Positions 49,111 through 61,700 of a stretch of DNA of 64,000 bases are shown here, piece by piece. Source of the DNA: Rhabdornis inornatus (lineage: Eukaryota > Chordata > Aves > Passeriformes > Rhabdornithidae). Position 1 is the stretch's first letter, and each line of letters starts with the position of its first letter. Made by a program: the position numbers and the translations under genes. The stretch is from NCBI GenBank assembly GCA_013397075.1, contig VWZS01004387.1:23813-87812 (forward strand). Reading direction: 5' to 3'. The notes beneath the pieces are model-generated. The model saw only the letters and a list, made by a program, of their open reading frames with translations, had not been told where the DNA came from and searched no databases.

Positions 49111-51214
49111 TCAAAAAATGGATTTAAAAGTGAGCTTAAAAATCAGCTATAAGGTAAAAATAGTGGACCACTAAGATGTAAAGCTGTGACAGTTGCAGGA
49201 ATGGCAGATGGGTGCAGTGACATGGGTAAAGCCCATTGGCTTTGGAGTTGGCATGACACAGGAATCCAGGTGGAGGAGAACTTGGGAATTTCAGACATTT
49301 CAGTGCTCTGGAAATTGCTGGTATAATAAAATACTGCTGCATTTGGATTGGTGTGAATTAGTCTTGCCGTAATTCTGCAGTAAGGTCAAACTGAGAGTCT
49401 TCTCATCCCAAACTTGGTGACAGATACTCCCTGTAGGACTTCAGTGTAGGAAAGCTCTGGGGGCCAGTCCAGGGGCTTGCCCAAAGGCTCCCTTTGGAGC
49501 TGGGCTCATTCAGTTCTGAAACACCCAGATGACGTCGTGAGCAAAAGGAGACGTGTTTGGGTTTTGATTTTTATCACAAACTTCCTCCCATCTCTGCATT
49601 TTAAGGTTCTTGGGGTAAAGTTGCTCACAGAAAGTCTGTCATGCTCAATAGGAGATTTAGAGCTTTGTTAACCTTTGATTTACTCGCTGTCTGCCTTCAG
49701 TGTGTTTTGGCTTTATTTTTGCAGGTTTATCTCTTGGAATACAGATGCAGCATCAGAGCTCTGAATTACACTCTTGAGCAACACAAATTGTGCCTGAAGC
49801 CCATTTAAATTACAGCATATGAGGGACTTTGAGCTGACTTCCTACAAGGTTTAAGACAAATTCCAGTGGCAGCTTCACAGGGGAAATAAATACTTATTGA
49901 AGTCTCCCTACAAAGTTGTTTTTAAAGATGGTCTCCAAAACCTTTTATTCAAATCTGCATCCTCTAGTCTTGGATAAACTCACGATGCAGGGAGTTAGGA
50001 GCTGCCAGTGTGAGGAGGGTGGACCCTCACCATCCAGCACCTTTGGTCCTGTTGGGATTGACAAGAATTTTGATACAAAAAGCTCTCCATATCAGTTTAA
50101 CTTTGAGATGCCTCCTCCATGGGGTTGCACGTTCCTCTGAGTGACAGATTTCTCCATGGTGTCACCCTGGCATTAAAAGACATTTTTACCTTCCTTTAGG
50201 TATTGAATAATTGTCTGTTAGTGCAGGATCACAGAACTTTTCCTTTCTCTGCACTGCTTTTTGAAAGGGTTGGATTCAGAACTGCTGAGAGCACACAGCA
50301 TTGCTTGCTCTGTGTTTTATTTATGGGCCTCTGTCACTTAGGGTTTTCTTTCAAGTTTTCCAGTAAGTGCTGAGCCATGTGCAGCCAGCAGCTTAGTAAA
50401 GAAACCACCCTGTAAAAGCAACGTAAATAACAAAGGAGTGAGAGTGCAGCTGGAGCAGGAGCCCTGGTCACACAGCAGGGGCCAGGAGCTCCCCAGAACA
50501 TGGAGCTAAAAGCCCTCGGTCAAACAGGGTTTAGAATTCAAAATATTTGGGAGAATAGGCTACAAAAGCCAGCTAAACAAACTAAACACAAGGAAAAAAA
50601 ATCAAACAGAAAAGCACCTTGTCAAGCCTTATTGTAATCTATGTTAGCTGAGTTTTTCCTGGCTTCTGTAGCAGCCCGTGGGCAGAGCAGCAGGAGTGTG
50701 TGTCCAGTGTCCATTCACCTGGCTGGTGTCACCCATGTTCTGCCCTTTGTTATCCCAAAGGTTGGCAGCTCGACTGGCATTCCAGTCTGTCCAGCTGCCT
50801 GGACTGGATGGATTCCTCAGCACAGGCACTGTGCCTCCAAGACCTCAGCATGCTCCCAGCTCCTTTCCTGGTTGGGCTGGGTCAGGTTTTGCTGCCTTGG
50901 GTAGCAGCCCTGGCCAAGCAGCAGCTCTGCAGCTGTAGGCTCCACGGCGACGACCTCATTAAATAATGGATGGGCATTCATTAGCATCCATCTCTGCTTT
51001 GAGGGCCAGGAAGGGCCCACGAGGTGCTTTCCCCAACCTGTTCTGTGTGACCTGGCACGGAGGGCTGGCTTCTGTTTGGCTGTGCCAGTTCACTGGGCTG
51101 CAGGACACTGTGCCGTCCTTCTCTGGCTTTAACTGAACTGTTCCTAAAGAAACTGTTGTAACAAAGCCCCCAGAACTGCTACGGCAGCAGCATGGGAGGT
51201 TCTGTGTTTGCTGT

Positions 51215-51305
51215 CTCATAGGGAATTCATTAACTTACAATCAATAATGTATGCATGATACATAACTTAATATCATAATGGGCTTTTTCCCCTTCTTGCC
51301 AGTCG
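51215..51305. promoter_or_regulatory. Candidate AT-rich regulatory island in intron 3
   Basis: An AT-rich block contains TCATTAACTTAC, CAATCAATAATG and an inverted repeat ATGTAT-GCATG-ATACAT (51247-51263). It stands out from flanking sequence. Candidate homeodomain/POU site cluster. Confidence 0.25.
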
Positions 51306-53339
51306 TAAAAACCCTGCTTCTGTGCTGTGACGTGGCAGCCAAGTTCTGCAAGTCAAATTAGGCAATAAGTTGTACTTGTGCGACAGGTTCTCTGCAAGTT
51401 GAGCCTTGGGCTATGGTTGGGCAGGCTCTGGTAAGCCTGGCTGCAGCTCTGGGAGATCCGTGGCTCCAGGCAGCTTTGGCAGGCAGGCAGGGCTGTGGGA
51501 TGGAGCCCAGCACAGCGTCCCCCCAGCACTCCTCTAGTTCTGCTTTAAAGCAGGGAGATACCTGCACTGACCCATCAGTGCACTGCAGCTGTTCCCAGCA
51601 TCCTGGGTTCCCTCTTTGTCCTGGACATCACCTCGGGGTTTTTCTGTTCTGCTGAGTTGCTGTGGCTTGGGTGGAAGTGCAATGGCTGCTGTGACCCCTG
51701 TGTCAGCTCTGGGCTCACACGGGAGGGCAGCTGCTTGCAGGAGACAGAGATGTTCTGATTTAATTGAGGAGGATATAAATGCCTGACTTGTATCCCTGCC
51801 TTTCATCTCTGAACAGACCTGCAGAATGTGCTCAGGCTGATGGACATTCCCGTTTGGGTTCCACCACACAGGTGGAGCAGCTGGGGTTCTGTGACCCAGG
51901 TATTGCCCCTGGGCTGTCTCCTGCCCCTCACTGGGGCAGTACAGCCCCATCTCACCCACTCTGCTCCTGCCTGTGCTCAGGGAACGATGGATACAAAGAG
52001 AATCACCTGGGGAAGTTTCAGGCAGCAGTAACAAAGCCTGTCTCCACAGAGGGGAGGCTAATTACACAGCTAATTAATCCAACAGATGTCACTTTAAATG
52101 CCTGTTTCTTTGTGATTCTGTTGCACACATCATGCTGGTTAAACAGACTTCATGGACCCCGTTCAAAATGCCTGTGCAGGCTGCTGGGAGCTGCCAGGGA
52201 GACCCCAGGGTGCCCTGTTCCACAGGGAGCAGCAAGTCCCAGGCAGCCTGCTCTGGCTGCACTGTGCACAGCCTGACAGGGGGGAATGCCATGTAATAGC
52301 TCTGCTGAGCTGAAAACTCTGAAATAGCAGCTGTGAGATTGAAGGCATTGTTTACATTCTTGCTGCAAGTACAGAGCTCAGGCACAGGGGATCTCCTCGC
52401 AGCACAGGGCTGGGGGCGAGGCAGAGGGGACCCCATCCTGCCTCATCAGCTCTGCTTGACATCAGGAAAAGAGTCTGGAAACCTGAGCTGCTCTGGTGAG
52501 GTCAGCAGTTCAGACCCAAGGTGGTGGAGGGCACAAAGTTCTGTCTGTCTGTCTGAGGTGCATGTGGTCTCTCTGGTTCCTGCAGCATCAGGAGGGCTCC
52601 CTGCTCTGCCTCCTCCGGGGGAAGGCAAAATGAACGTTTCTTTGACATTTTAAGCAAGTCTTTGTTCATGAAGGCATAGCCATGGCATGATGGCCCTGCA
52701 AAAGAAGGGAGCAGTTCCATATCCTTGTGAGATATGGACATCAGTGTGCTGGACATCAGTGGCCACTGTGTGACAGCTCCTGCCAGCCTCTGCTGAGACT
52801 CCCCCCGTTCAGCATCTGGCTGCAGCTGGGGAATGGGGACAGCTGTGGCACACAGTGGGGTCAGTGCTGGGGCTTTATCTGTGTTTGCTGTGGTGTATTC
52901 CTCCCTTGTACAGTTCTGCAGGCTGCTCCCATTTGGGCAGGGTGTGAACACGTGTCCATCAGCTGAGGTCAGCCCTGCTGTGGTCAGGAACACTGACCTG
53001 GCATGTCCCCATGGAGCACTGGGCTGGGGGAATGTCCCATATTCTGTGTGTCTGCTCTGCTGCCTTGGCCTTTTATTCTCCTTGGATGCTAGAGGAGTCA
53101 GATGGTTCCTGCAGCTCAGTGAGCACGTTCCTTCTGCACACAGCACTGGGCTGCAGTGTGGGACCAGGGCCCCCAGCTGTGTGCTGTGGGGAGCTGCTGG
53201 AATGGAAATGCAGCCCCAGCACTCTGGGAATGCCCCATGAGAGAGAGCTGGAGGCAGGGGTTGAGCTGTCTGGTACAGCTGCGGGGGCAGAGCATCTTCC
53301 TGGGGTCTCACCATCCTCGATGAGTCGCAGTTGGCGGCT

Positions 53340-53650
53340 TGATTCAGTGTAATGGATGTGTGCTCATTTCCCACAGCTGATGAGGATTATATCAGCTTGG
53401 TTTAACAGTCTCATTTGCTGCTCCCAGTGCACACTTGTTTTAATGCGTTTCAGTTAATGAGGTAGAAGAGAGAATGAGGTGTTACTGTTTATGTACAGAC
53501 AGCGAGGCTGTGCCGAGGGCCCTGGAGCCCGGCAGTCCCTGCCCAGTGCTCTCCAAGGGACAGCATTAGCTGGCATTTATAGAAAATTTATTGGCTGTGG
53601 TTTATCCAGGTAAAATTTCTCCCAGTGGTGCACGTTTCCCTCTCCTGCCT
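53340..53650. promoter_or_regulatory. Candidate regulatory island in intron 3
   Basis: The block contains an inverted repeat with arms AGCTGAT (53375-53381) and ATCAGCT (53391-53397) around GAGGATTAT, then CAGTTAATGAGG, TACTGTTTATG and, at 53570-53630, ATTTATAGAAAATTTATTGG. The unique AT-rich texture suggests a regulatory element. No alignment available. Confidence 0.22.
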
Positions 53651-54234
53651 ACCTTATGCTTTATTGCAAGCTACAAGACACGTTGCCAGCAGCCTGTCCA
53701 TGGGCAGGGGCTGTCAGCAGGCTGAGGAGTATCACAAAACACCCCAATGTATTTGATGTGGGCAAAGCTGCTGCCATCTACCTGGGGTAAAAAGTTCTCA
53801 TGTGCCCCGAGGGGGTTTATGGCTGGGACACTCCATGCTTTCATTGCTGTGGTATTTTCAGTGGGGTCAGGGCCATGCAGTGCCAGGCTCTGGGTGAGCT
53901 GGTTCCTTTACTGGTGTCCTCAGAGCTCTTACCTGCTGTGTCCCCTCCAGAGCAGGTGTGCTGTGCCCAGGTGTGGAAATGGACACCAGAGCCCTGACCA
54001 GAGGGACTCTGCCTTCCTGAAAAACTGCTTGTCCTTGTGCTGACGGTGAATATTGGCCATGGGGTGGGCTGGAGCTGCATCCCGTGTCCCCAGCCCGAGC
54101 TTGGTGCCAGTGAGTGGCTGAAGCCACTGCCTCCATCCGTGCTGGCCGAGGGCCAGGCTGGCACCAGGGCTGACAGCAGCCAGGGGCCGTGCACGCGGTG
54201 CTGCTTTGAAGGTGAAGCTGCTGTTGGTTTAAGC

Positions 54235-54415
54235 GGGAATTAAACAATTACCGAGTCTCAGTTCTCCCCACCTCCGGTGGATTGACTCTATAAATTGTCA
54301 GCCTGTTGACATTTTAATGTGAATTATGTCATATGGTATCCCCTTTGATTCCAGCATGCCTTGGTTTGTAAATACACGAGTCTCTCAAAGGGCTGTGGTT
54401 AGCGCACACGCGAGG
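54235..54415. promoter_or_regulatory. Candidate regulatory island in intron 3
   Basis: AT-rich unique sequence contains GGGAATTAAACAATTACCG, TTGACATTTTAATGTGAATT, TCATATGG, CCCTTTGATTCC (TCF/LEF-like CTTTGAT) and TTTGTAAATAC (forkhead-like). It abuts the 33-bp minisatellite. One of the denser motif clusters in the intron. Confidence 0.28.
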
Positions 54416-54506
54416 CCTCGGGGCTTTTGGTGGGGAAGGAGAGCAGCGCTCGCCTGGCGGCAGCTCCGGGGCTGGCACGGCACCCACAGCTCCAGCACCC
54501 TGCCCG

Positions 54507-54930
54507 GGGCACACAGCCACGCTGCCCTGGGTGCCCGGGGGTCACACAGCCACGCTGCTCTGGGTGCCCGGGGGTCACACAGCCACGCTGCCCTGGGTGC
54601 CCATGGATCACACGGCCACGCTGCCCTGGGTGCCCATGGATCACACGGCCACGCTGCTCTGGGTGCCCATGGATCACACAGCCACGCTGCTCTGGGTGCC
54701 CATGGATCACACGGCCACGCTGCTCTGGGTGCCCAGGGCTGACACAGCCACGCTGCCCTGGGTGCCCATGGATCACACAGCCACACTGCTCTGGGTGCCC
54801 AGGGCTGACACAGCCACGCTGCTCTGGGTGCCCATGGATCACACTGCCACAGGGACACCCACAGGGTGCCCATGGCTCACACAGCCACGCTGCCCTGGGT
54901 GCCCAGGGCTCACACTGCCCCACGGGGTGC
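54507..54930. repeat. 33-bp minisatellite, about 13 copies
   Basis: The word GCCAC recurs every 33 bases at 54516, 54549, 54582, 54615, 54648, 54681, 54714, 54747, 54780, 54813 and 54846. It then recurs at 54884 after a 5-base insertion, with a decayed copy at about 54917. The unit has CACACAGCCACGCTG, CTCTGGGTGCCC and a variable linker (GGGGGT, ATGGAT or AGGGCT). Linker variants alternate in blocks, which suggests higher-order duplication. As 33 is divisible by three, open frames of up to about 190 codons appear on both strands with 11-residue repeats. I regard them as artefacts of the period. Confidence 0.93.
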
Positions 54931-55379
54931 ACACAGGAATCTGTCTTGGAGGGAACACCTGCAGCTAATGCTCACAGCCATTCCATTGTCTTGTAGATCC
55001 CTCTGCAGAATTGCACCACAGTTGAATTAGATTTTAGGTATACACAGGAAATAGAGAGCAGCAAACCCAGCTGTTCCTAGGCTGCAGACTGCTTGGAGGC
55101 CGTGCACAGAATCCATGAGCCAGACAGTTGTGCTGCTGTGGGTCACTGACGTGTCCTTCCTGCTGGAAACCAGGTGGGCTGGGAGCCATGACATGCCCAA
55201 GCACTGCAGAGTTGAACCTGGAGGAGGCTGTGTTCGGAAGGCTTCTCCTCCCCAGGAGCTTGGTGCCTTTCCTTACAGAGCAGTTGCTCAGGGGTGTGTG
55301 GCAAGGAGCAATTGCATGAATTTCTGTACTCAGTTCTTAGGACACGTTAGTGTCCATTGAGTCTATGGAGCCCTCACAG

Positions 55380-55610
55380 CCTTCTAGAATATAGGAAGTA
55401 GCAGGTTGCCTTAATTCTGCCTTTTGTGTGCAGACATTATTTTGGTTCTTAATTATAAGTAGTTCCATACATATTTTTCCAGCAGGATTCTTGCCTCATT
55501 CTGTGAGTAATTATTCCATTTCTTTTTATCTTCCTCTTTCATTACATTGCCCCAGGCTTTGTCTAATACAATCCAAAGCTTTCACTGAATGAAGAATTAT
55601 TTATTTTCTC
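55380..55610. promoter_or_regulatory. Candidate AT-rich regulatory island in intron 3
   Basis: About 230 bases of unique AT-rich sequence have TTCTTAATTATAAG, GAGTAATTATTCC, TTCATTACATTG and GAATTATTTATT. Multiple homeodomain cores and no repeats. Inference only. Confidence 0.25.
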
Positions 55611-58394
55611 ATGGGCATTTCCGTGGTGCTCTGTGTTCTGTTTGTGTTTCACAGACACTTAACAAACTTACCTTGGCAGTGCAGTCTGAAATGAGCAGGT
55701 GCTCCTGTCCCCATGTTCATGTGCCTCAGAGGTTGTGCTCTGGCTGCCCAGCCCTGCAGCCTGTGCCACTGCCAGGGCACTTCCCTGGCCCTGCTGGTTT
55801 TCAGCTCACCTTCAAAACTCAAGCAGTGTTATGTATTTCCTCTTTCTGCTTCCATTCTGTCATGTTAGTCCATCACACCATCCTTTAGTTTTCCTTCCTC
55901 CCTTATCACCTGATCTCAAAAAATCCTTGCTGTGGGCTGTGGGCAAGGGATAAGCTGGCTCTTTTGTTTTTCCATGGATCTCTGTTGGTTTCTGCATGGG
56001 GAGATTGTGTCCTTCATGGTGTTGATACTGATATTCTGCAATTTATGGAGAGGACTGAATAATTGTCTTGTGCGTTGTTGTTACTGTTTTTGGTTATCTG
56101 GTTTTGGTTTGGGAGTTGAGGTGCTGTAAGAAGTTATAAAGAAGCAGTATGGAAACAAGGGAGGCTTCAGTCCATCACAGCTTCCCTGGGGACGGATGAA
56201 GCAATAAATCCCGGGCTAGGGGAGTTAATCTGTGTCTGTAGTGTTTTATGAAATAGCCCGAGCTCAGGCTGGGTCTCTGTGGCTGCTTCCCTGTCCCACA
56301 TGCTTTCGTGGTGCATTATTACAGCAGTCCCTGGCTGCACAGGGGGTCCCCTCCTGTCCTCCTGGGGTCCTGCCCTGCAGTCGCTGGGGCACCTGGAGCC
56401 AGGGCAGGATGGAAAGGGACTGGCACACCTGGGTGCCCCCAGGTGTGGGGCAGAGCACAGTACTGGCAGTCAGACACTCCTCAGGTTTTTCCTTCAGAGA
56501 CCACTGGTTCTTTTCCAAAACACTTCATGTGGGGGGGGGGAAATAGCATTTTAATTTCAGTCCCTAAAACAGGCTCCACATACAGAGAGGGGTTTGGGTG
56601 GCTCAGTCTGAGCTGCACTATCAACACAAGACCCGGGAATGTGTTCCATGAGAGCCTCCTCAGAGAGCCCTGCTGTAACACAGGGATCATTGGCTGCTGG
56701 AGGAAACCAAACATCAGGGCTATGGAGAGTCCTAGCCTGGCTCTGTGCTACTGAAAGCCCTCTTCAATCACTCAGCAGCTACACGATTACAATATGGACA
56801 ACAGATTTCTATCCTGCTGTCTTTCCAGCTTCCCCCCAGACCTTTTGGTTACATAATTTACTTTTTATCCAGTGTTTTTCCATATTCCCAGGCTGCTCTA
56901 GTTCACCTGAGTGTTCACAGTTTAGCAAGTCACACTGAACTGATTATTTTCAAGTAGATGTACAAAATATGTTTTAAAGGTCTGGACAGTGGCATTGTGA
57001 GGCCTGCTTATGGTTACAGTCTTCAGGTTTTTTTCCCCGTTTCTTTTCCTGACTCTGGAAAAGATGAGGCTCCCTGAATTCCTCAGCTCGTGCCTATCCC
57101 AGCACTGAGAAAGGAGTGGGCTGGAAGCCCTGGGCCTCTTCCTTAGTGATCTTGCTGCATTCTGGCACAAATTTTTTTCTTTTTTCATCACTCCATCCTA
57201 CTGCTGTCTATACAGTGCTTTGCAGGCAAAAATGCAGCTTTACCACTGTGTTTCTCCAGGGATGACAGCATCCATGGAAATATGAAGTGACAAAACAATA
57301 TGCTTTCCTGAGGATCAGAATGTCCCTGGTCCAGGCTTTGGTTCAGTTGCAGGAGGAGCTCTGGGTGCTCCACGGGAGCTGCTGGGTGAGGCTGGCTCTG
57401 GGTGCCATCCCTCACGTCCTGACTGCTCATAGGAGAGGTCACTCTGTGTGAAGTTTGCTGGTTCCTGTTGTCAGAGGTGCCCAGGTGAGCAGCACAGGTG
57501 AGCAGCACAGGTGCCCTTGCAGGGCTGCCGTGGGTCCTGTGGTGGAGCCACAGCCTTGCAGGGTTGGGGGCAGCACTTCACAGGCCAGCTGATAGGAAAT
57601 GTGCTCTCATGGTGCTTTGGTTTTAGCACTATAATTAGTAGGATCAATACTCACACTTCTGTGTGCATCTCCATGCACAGCAGTGCTTTGCCTGTGTCTC
57701 CCAGGGGAGATTTCGGGCATCTGGAAGATTCTCTGCAGTTGAAGTTGTAGTTGCCCAGGAGTGGATTTCCTGTGCTGGCAAGTCTTTGCAGAATTTCCCC
57801 CTCTCTGGGCTGCTCAGCCAGTGTACAGTGACCCAGGTGTGCAAGGGGTACCTGTGCTGCTGGAGTTGGGTGCTGCAGCTGGAGAACAGCATCTCTGGCT
57901 GCTCCTTCACCTCCCTTGGCATCTCCTGCTTTCCTGGAGAGCTCTTCAGCCAGCATCCCACTGTCTCCCTGCACTGGGAGGGGCTGGCCAGCATAACTGG
58001 GCCATACTGGCTCCCCCATGCACTTTGTCCTTCCTCAAGGCGTGGGGAGGAATCTTCCACAGGAGGAGTCTCAGTGAAGCTCTTGGCTGTCAGCTGTCCC
58101 CAGACAGGTTTGCATCTTCAGGCATCTCCTCCAAGAATGATTAATTAGTACTTGCAGGTCTGTTGCACAATTAAGAAGGTGTGGGGGATGTGATTACAAG
58201 TTCAACCTTTCTTGGCTCTTGCTTTCTGTGAACCTGTGTTGTTGTCTGCCCACAGAGCCCGTGGGACTGTGGGTGTGCAGGGATGCTGCTCATCACGGGC
58301 AGCATAAACAATGCCCTTGTTAGGAGCTGCTCCCAGGCCCTGTGAAGAAGTTGGCTGTGGAGCCAAGCAGGAGCTGGGACTGTGCCTCCCCCTG

Positions 58395-58760
58395 GGCTTT
58401 AGCCCCTCCTCATTAAGCAGGTCCGGGCTATTGATTGGGAGCTTGTGTTTGGAAGAGTCTTACTTACTCTATGCATTATCTTGACAGATTGATCAGACCT
58501 GATTGAGAACCTCTTAAAGGAACGAACAGCTGTAATGGGAAAGTTGGACTCTGTCATCCGTTAGGATGATTCTGGGAGCGAGAAGAACGAGGCTGACATC
58601 TTGGAGCAATTGTATTTACAATTAACATGGCTGAAAACGATTGCCTCTATTGATCCCCCCTTCCTGCAATTACAGCCCCATTGTTTACATTCCAGCACTT
58701 CAGTTATAAAAAGGAAATTCAATAATTATTGCATTATTTAAAGTTAAAGTGCCACAGAGT
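58395..58760. promoter_or_regulatory. Candidate conserved enhancer in intron 3
   Basis: A 360-base unique block differs clearly from its flanks. It contains GCTATTGATTGGG, TATGCATTATC, ACAGATTGATCAGACC, a perfect inverted repeat AATTGTA-TT-TACAATT (58608-58623), CTCTATTGATCCCC, TGCAATTACAG, ATTGTTTACATTCC (forkhead-type) and ATTCAATAATTATTGC. Motif density for homeodomain, forkhead and SOX-type factors is the highest I noticed in the window. Enhancer role is inferred. Confidence 0.35.
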
Positions 58761-61700
58761 TTGCTGGCTATGCTTGCTGGTTGATTTAACGTTCAGTAAA
58801 ATCCATGCTGAGCTCTCCATCCTTAGGCTGAGCAATATTTGGCTTTTAATGAGACTTCAAGGGCTGGTGGAGCAAGGCCCATTTGCTGGGTTGCTTTTGG
58901 GTTTGTGGGGAAACGCAGAACCTTGCAGCATGGCTAGCACCAGCCATATGGCTAACAAGGAGAGCATCTGTGCTGTTCACTGATTGCCAGGCAGGGCTGG
59001 AGGGCTCAGAAAATAGAGATATGGTGAGGTATAGGGGTAGGCTGTTAATGGGGCTGTTCTTCAAGCCTTTCCAGATGATCTGGGGACTTGGATTGGTACC
59101 TCAGCCTCTATGGCAGGAGGGAGTGCTACATTTCCAGCCTCTAGGTAAAGAAGACAAGGATCAGAGAGCAGTTACCACCAGCTGAGCTGCAGAAGCTCAG
59201 GGGAAAAGGAGCCTGAACCCCATACTGGCACTGCACCAGGAGGTGTGATGCACATGGGCAGGAGGCTGGAGGAGGGAAGGGTTTGTAACCCTGCTCCTGT
59301 GGAGGCAGTAAACAATTCAGGATGTTGGTTGGATATGAAAGAGCAGAAGTTCAGCTTTTGAACCTGCTGGGTGCAGAATCAATTCTCCCCCCTTGCAGGA
59401 GGATGGGGGGAGGCTGTTGGCACTCCAGCTGTCCCCAGGGCACAGCCAGCGTGTCCCTCTGTGTCCCACCACTGCTCCCGGCTCCAGGAAATTCCAGCTG
59501 GGGCTGCAGGTGTGAAAGGAGAGCAAGATGGATTGGCCAGCCCTGACTTTTATGGAGTACTTGGAACAGAGCAGGATCAGACAGCTGCAGCCACATGACT
59601 TTCATTAAAAATTCAGATTCTTCTCTTGCAGGGCTGTGTGATTTATCTCGTGCAGCACATCAGAGGCACACGGGGGCCAGGAGATGTTCAGGAGCCCTCT
59701 GAGGTCTGCAGCGGGGTCAGGTCCCTTTCTGTGTGACCCACAGCCCCCTCCAGCTCCCCTCTAAGGGTCACCTCCTGTCCCTCCCCAGGGGCCTACAGTC
59801 CTCACTGGCACCTGAAGTGTTTCCTTCCAAGCCTGTGACTAATTACCCTGTCTGACCTTACCCGAGGAGGAGTCAGTCCCTGGGTATTCTCCTGCAGGTC
59901 TGCTGGAGAGTCAGGGCTGAAGTGGTTCCAGCAGCTCCTGAGCTTGGGTCAAGCTCTCAGAGTTAACTGAGGCTCTCCCTGGTTCTGTGTGCTGGTTCTG
60001 GTCCCTGGGGCTGCTCAGACACCAGTGCTTGGAGGAGAAAGCCAGCACACTGCACCTCTGTGGTGCTGCTGCTTTCTGTGGCTGTTGTGACCTTCCAGCT
60101 GATTTTTGGCTCCTTCTTCCCCAGCTGCATCTGTCAATTCTTTGAAATCACTGCTAGTTTTACCCATCCTAATGGAGCTGAGTGCTGAGTTCAGAGGTAG
60201 GAAAAGTGTTACATGTGGAGAAAATCTCTGCCAAAGATGTTGAAGTCTGACAACTTCTTTTTCAAGAAGCTCCGTGTAGTGGAGTGGCTTTGTTTTCATG
60301 GCAGGGTGTGCTGTGGTGTGAGAGTGCTCAGAAGGGATGTGGAGGAGGTTCCTGCAGGCTGTTTGTCAGTGCCCCACACAGCACCTGGCTGATGGAATGG
60401 TCAGAGTGCTGAGGAAGAGGATGTTTGTGCTTGACAGGCTCTGCACAGCCCTGGGTGCTGTCAGCTGAGGATCTGCTGGGCTGCCACAGCCAGAGTCAGG
60501 AACATCCTCCCTTTTGTTCCTGCTGCTTTGCTGCTGTGTAGCCTTTATGAGCTGATTGTCCCAGTTTTGGTTCTGGCCCCCAGCCCTGTCAGCTCACCTG
60601 CTTCTCCTGCCCAGGGAGACCCAGATGTGCAGGGGGCCTGCAGGGAGCTGGGACCATCTCCCTGTCCTTGGGGCAGTGACAGAGTTCCTGCTGCTGGTTT
60701 TCCTCTCAAAGTCTGCAGAAGCAGGGGCCATCCTCGAGTCTGGAGAGAGCTTTCTCACCTGTTCTGCTGCTTTTGTAGCATGGCCACCTCCTGAGCGTGG
60801 TGATGGGGTGTTCACAGTGCAAACCAAGGGCTGGAGAGGTTCCTGGTGCTGTGAGCCTGAGCTTGTCCTGGGCAGCATTCAGGGCCCTCCCAAGGGAAAC
60901 CTTGTGCCCGGTCAGACTGCATAGGAACTGGGCCTTTCTCTATTGCATAATAAACATCCAGAGCACGAGGCAGTTCAAAGGGTTATTGCATCTCCCTGGT
61001 GGGTTGAGGTTACAGGTCAGATGTCCCCCAGAAGAGCAGCTGAGCTGTTTAACATGGCAGAGAAGGATTGAGAACCCCCTGGTGCCCCTGGCAGTGCTTC
61101 AGGGGGAGTTCTGTCCTGCCACCATTGGAATCATTGCACCACGACTGAATAAACTTTGCACAGAAGAGATTTTTGAGCAGATAGTAGTTTAACATATTTT
61201 AATATTTAAAAGATTTTTTAAAATGTAAAAGATGCAGAAAAGCTTAGAAATCAGATGGTGAATATGAACTGCAGGAACAGCTACAGAGGTGCTCAGGAGA
61301 GTTTATTAGCTGTGTAACTCGGGTCTCAGTCCTGGGTACCAGTCTCAGCTCCAAGGGGCATTGTGTGGTGTGCAGCATGGGCTGAGGGAGGCTGTGTGCA
61401 GTCGGGCGGGGTGATACAGTGTCATGTTCAATTCCATGATTATTGGAAAGTACAGGGTGAGGCAGCATAAGATGGGGAAAGGAGAGATGGTAAAATGAAC
61501 AAGAGTTTGGGGTATGTGAAGGATGGAAGGACTGACTGTAGCATCATTCCTTACTTTGTTTAAAAATGGGATTTCCACAGTCATACCCTGTGAGCATTTA
61601 CTGCTTAGCAGAAGGAAACGGTTCTGGGGCAATGCTGAGAGCCAGGGCTGGGCTGGCAGTGTGGTGGCACCAGAGCTGTGCCACCCACCCTGGCCACACC

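Noticed and set aside
54385..54996. Repeat proteins of 11-residue period, up to 189 codons, on both strands
   Set aside because: These are by-products of the 33-bp minisatellite, open in several frames at once.
58942..58953. Perfect palindrome AGCCATATGGCT
   Set aside because: A 12-bp palindrome is expected occasionally in 64 kb, and no other regulatory features accompany it.
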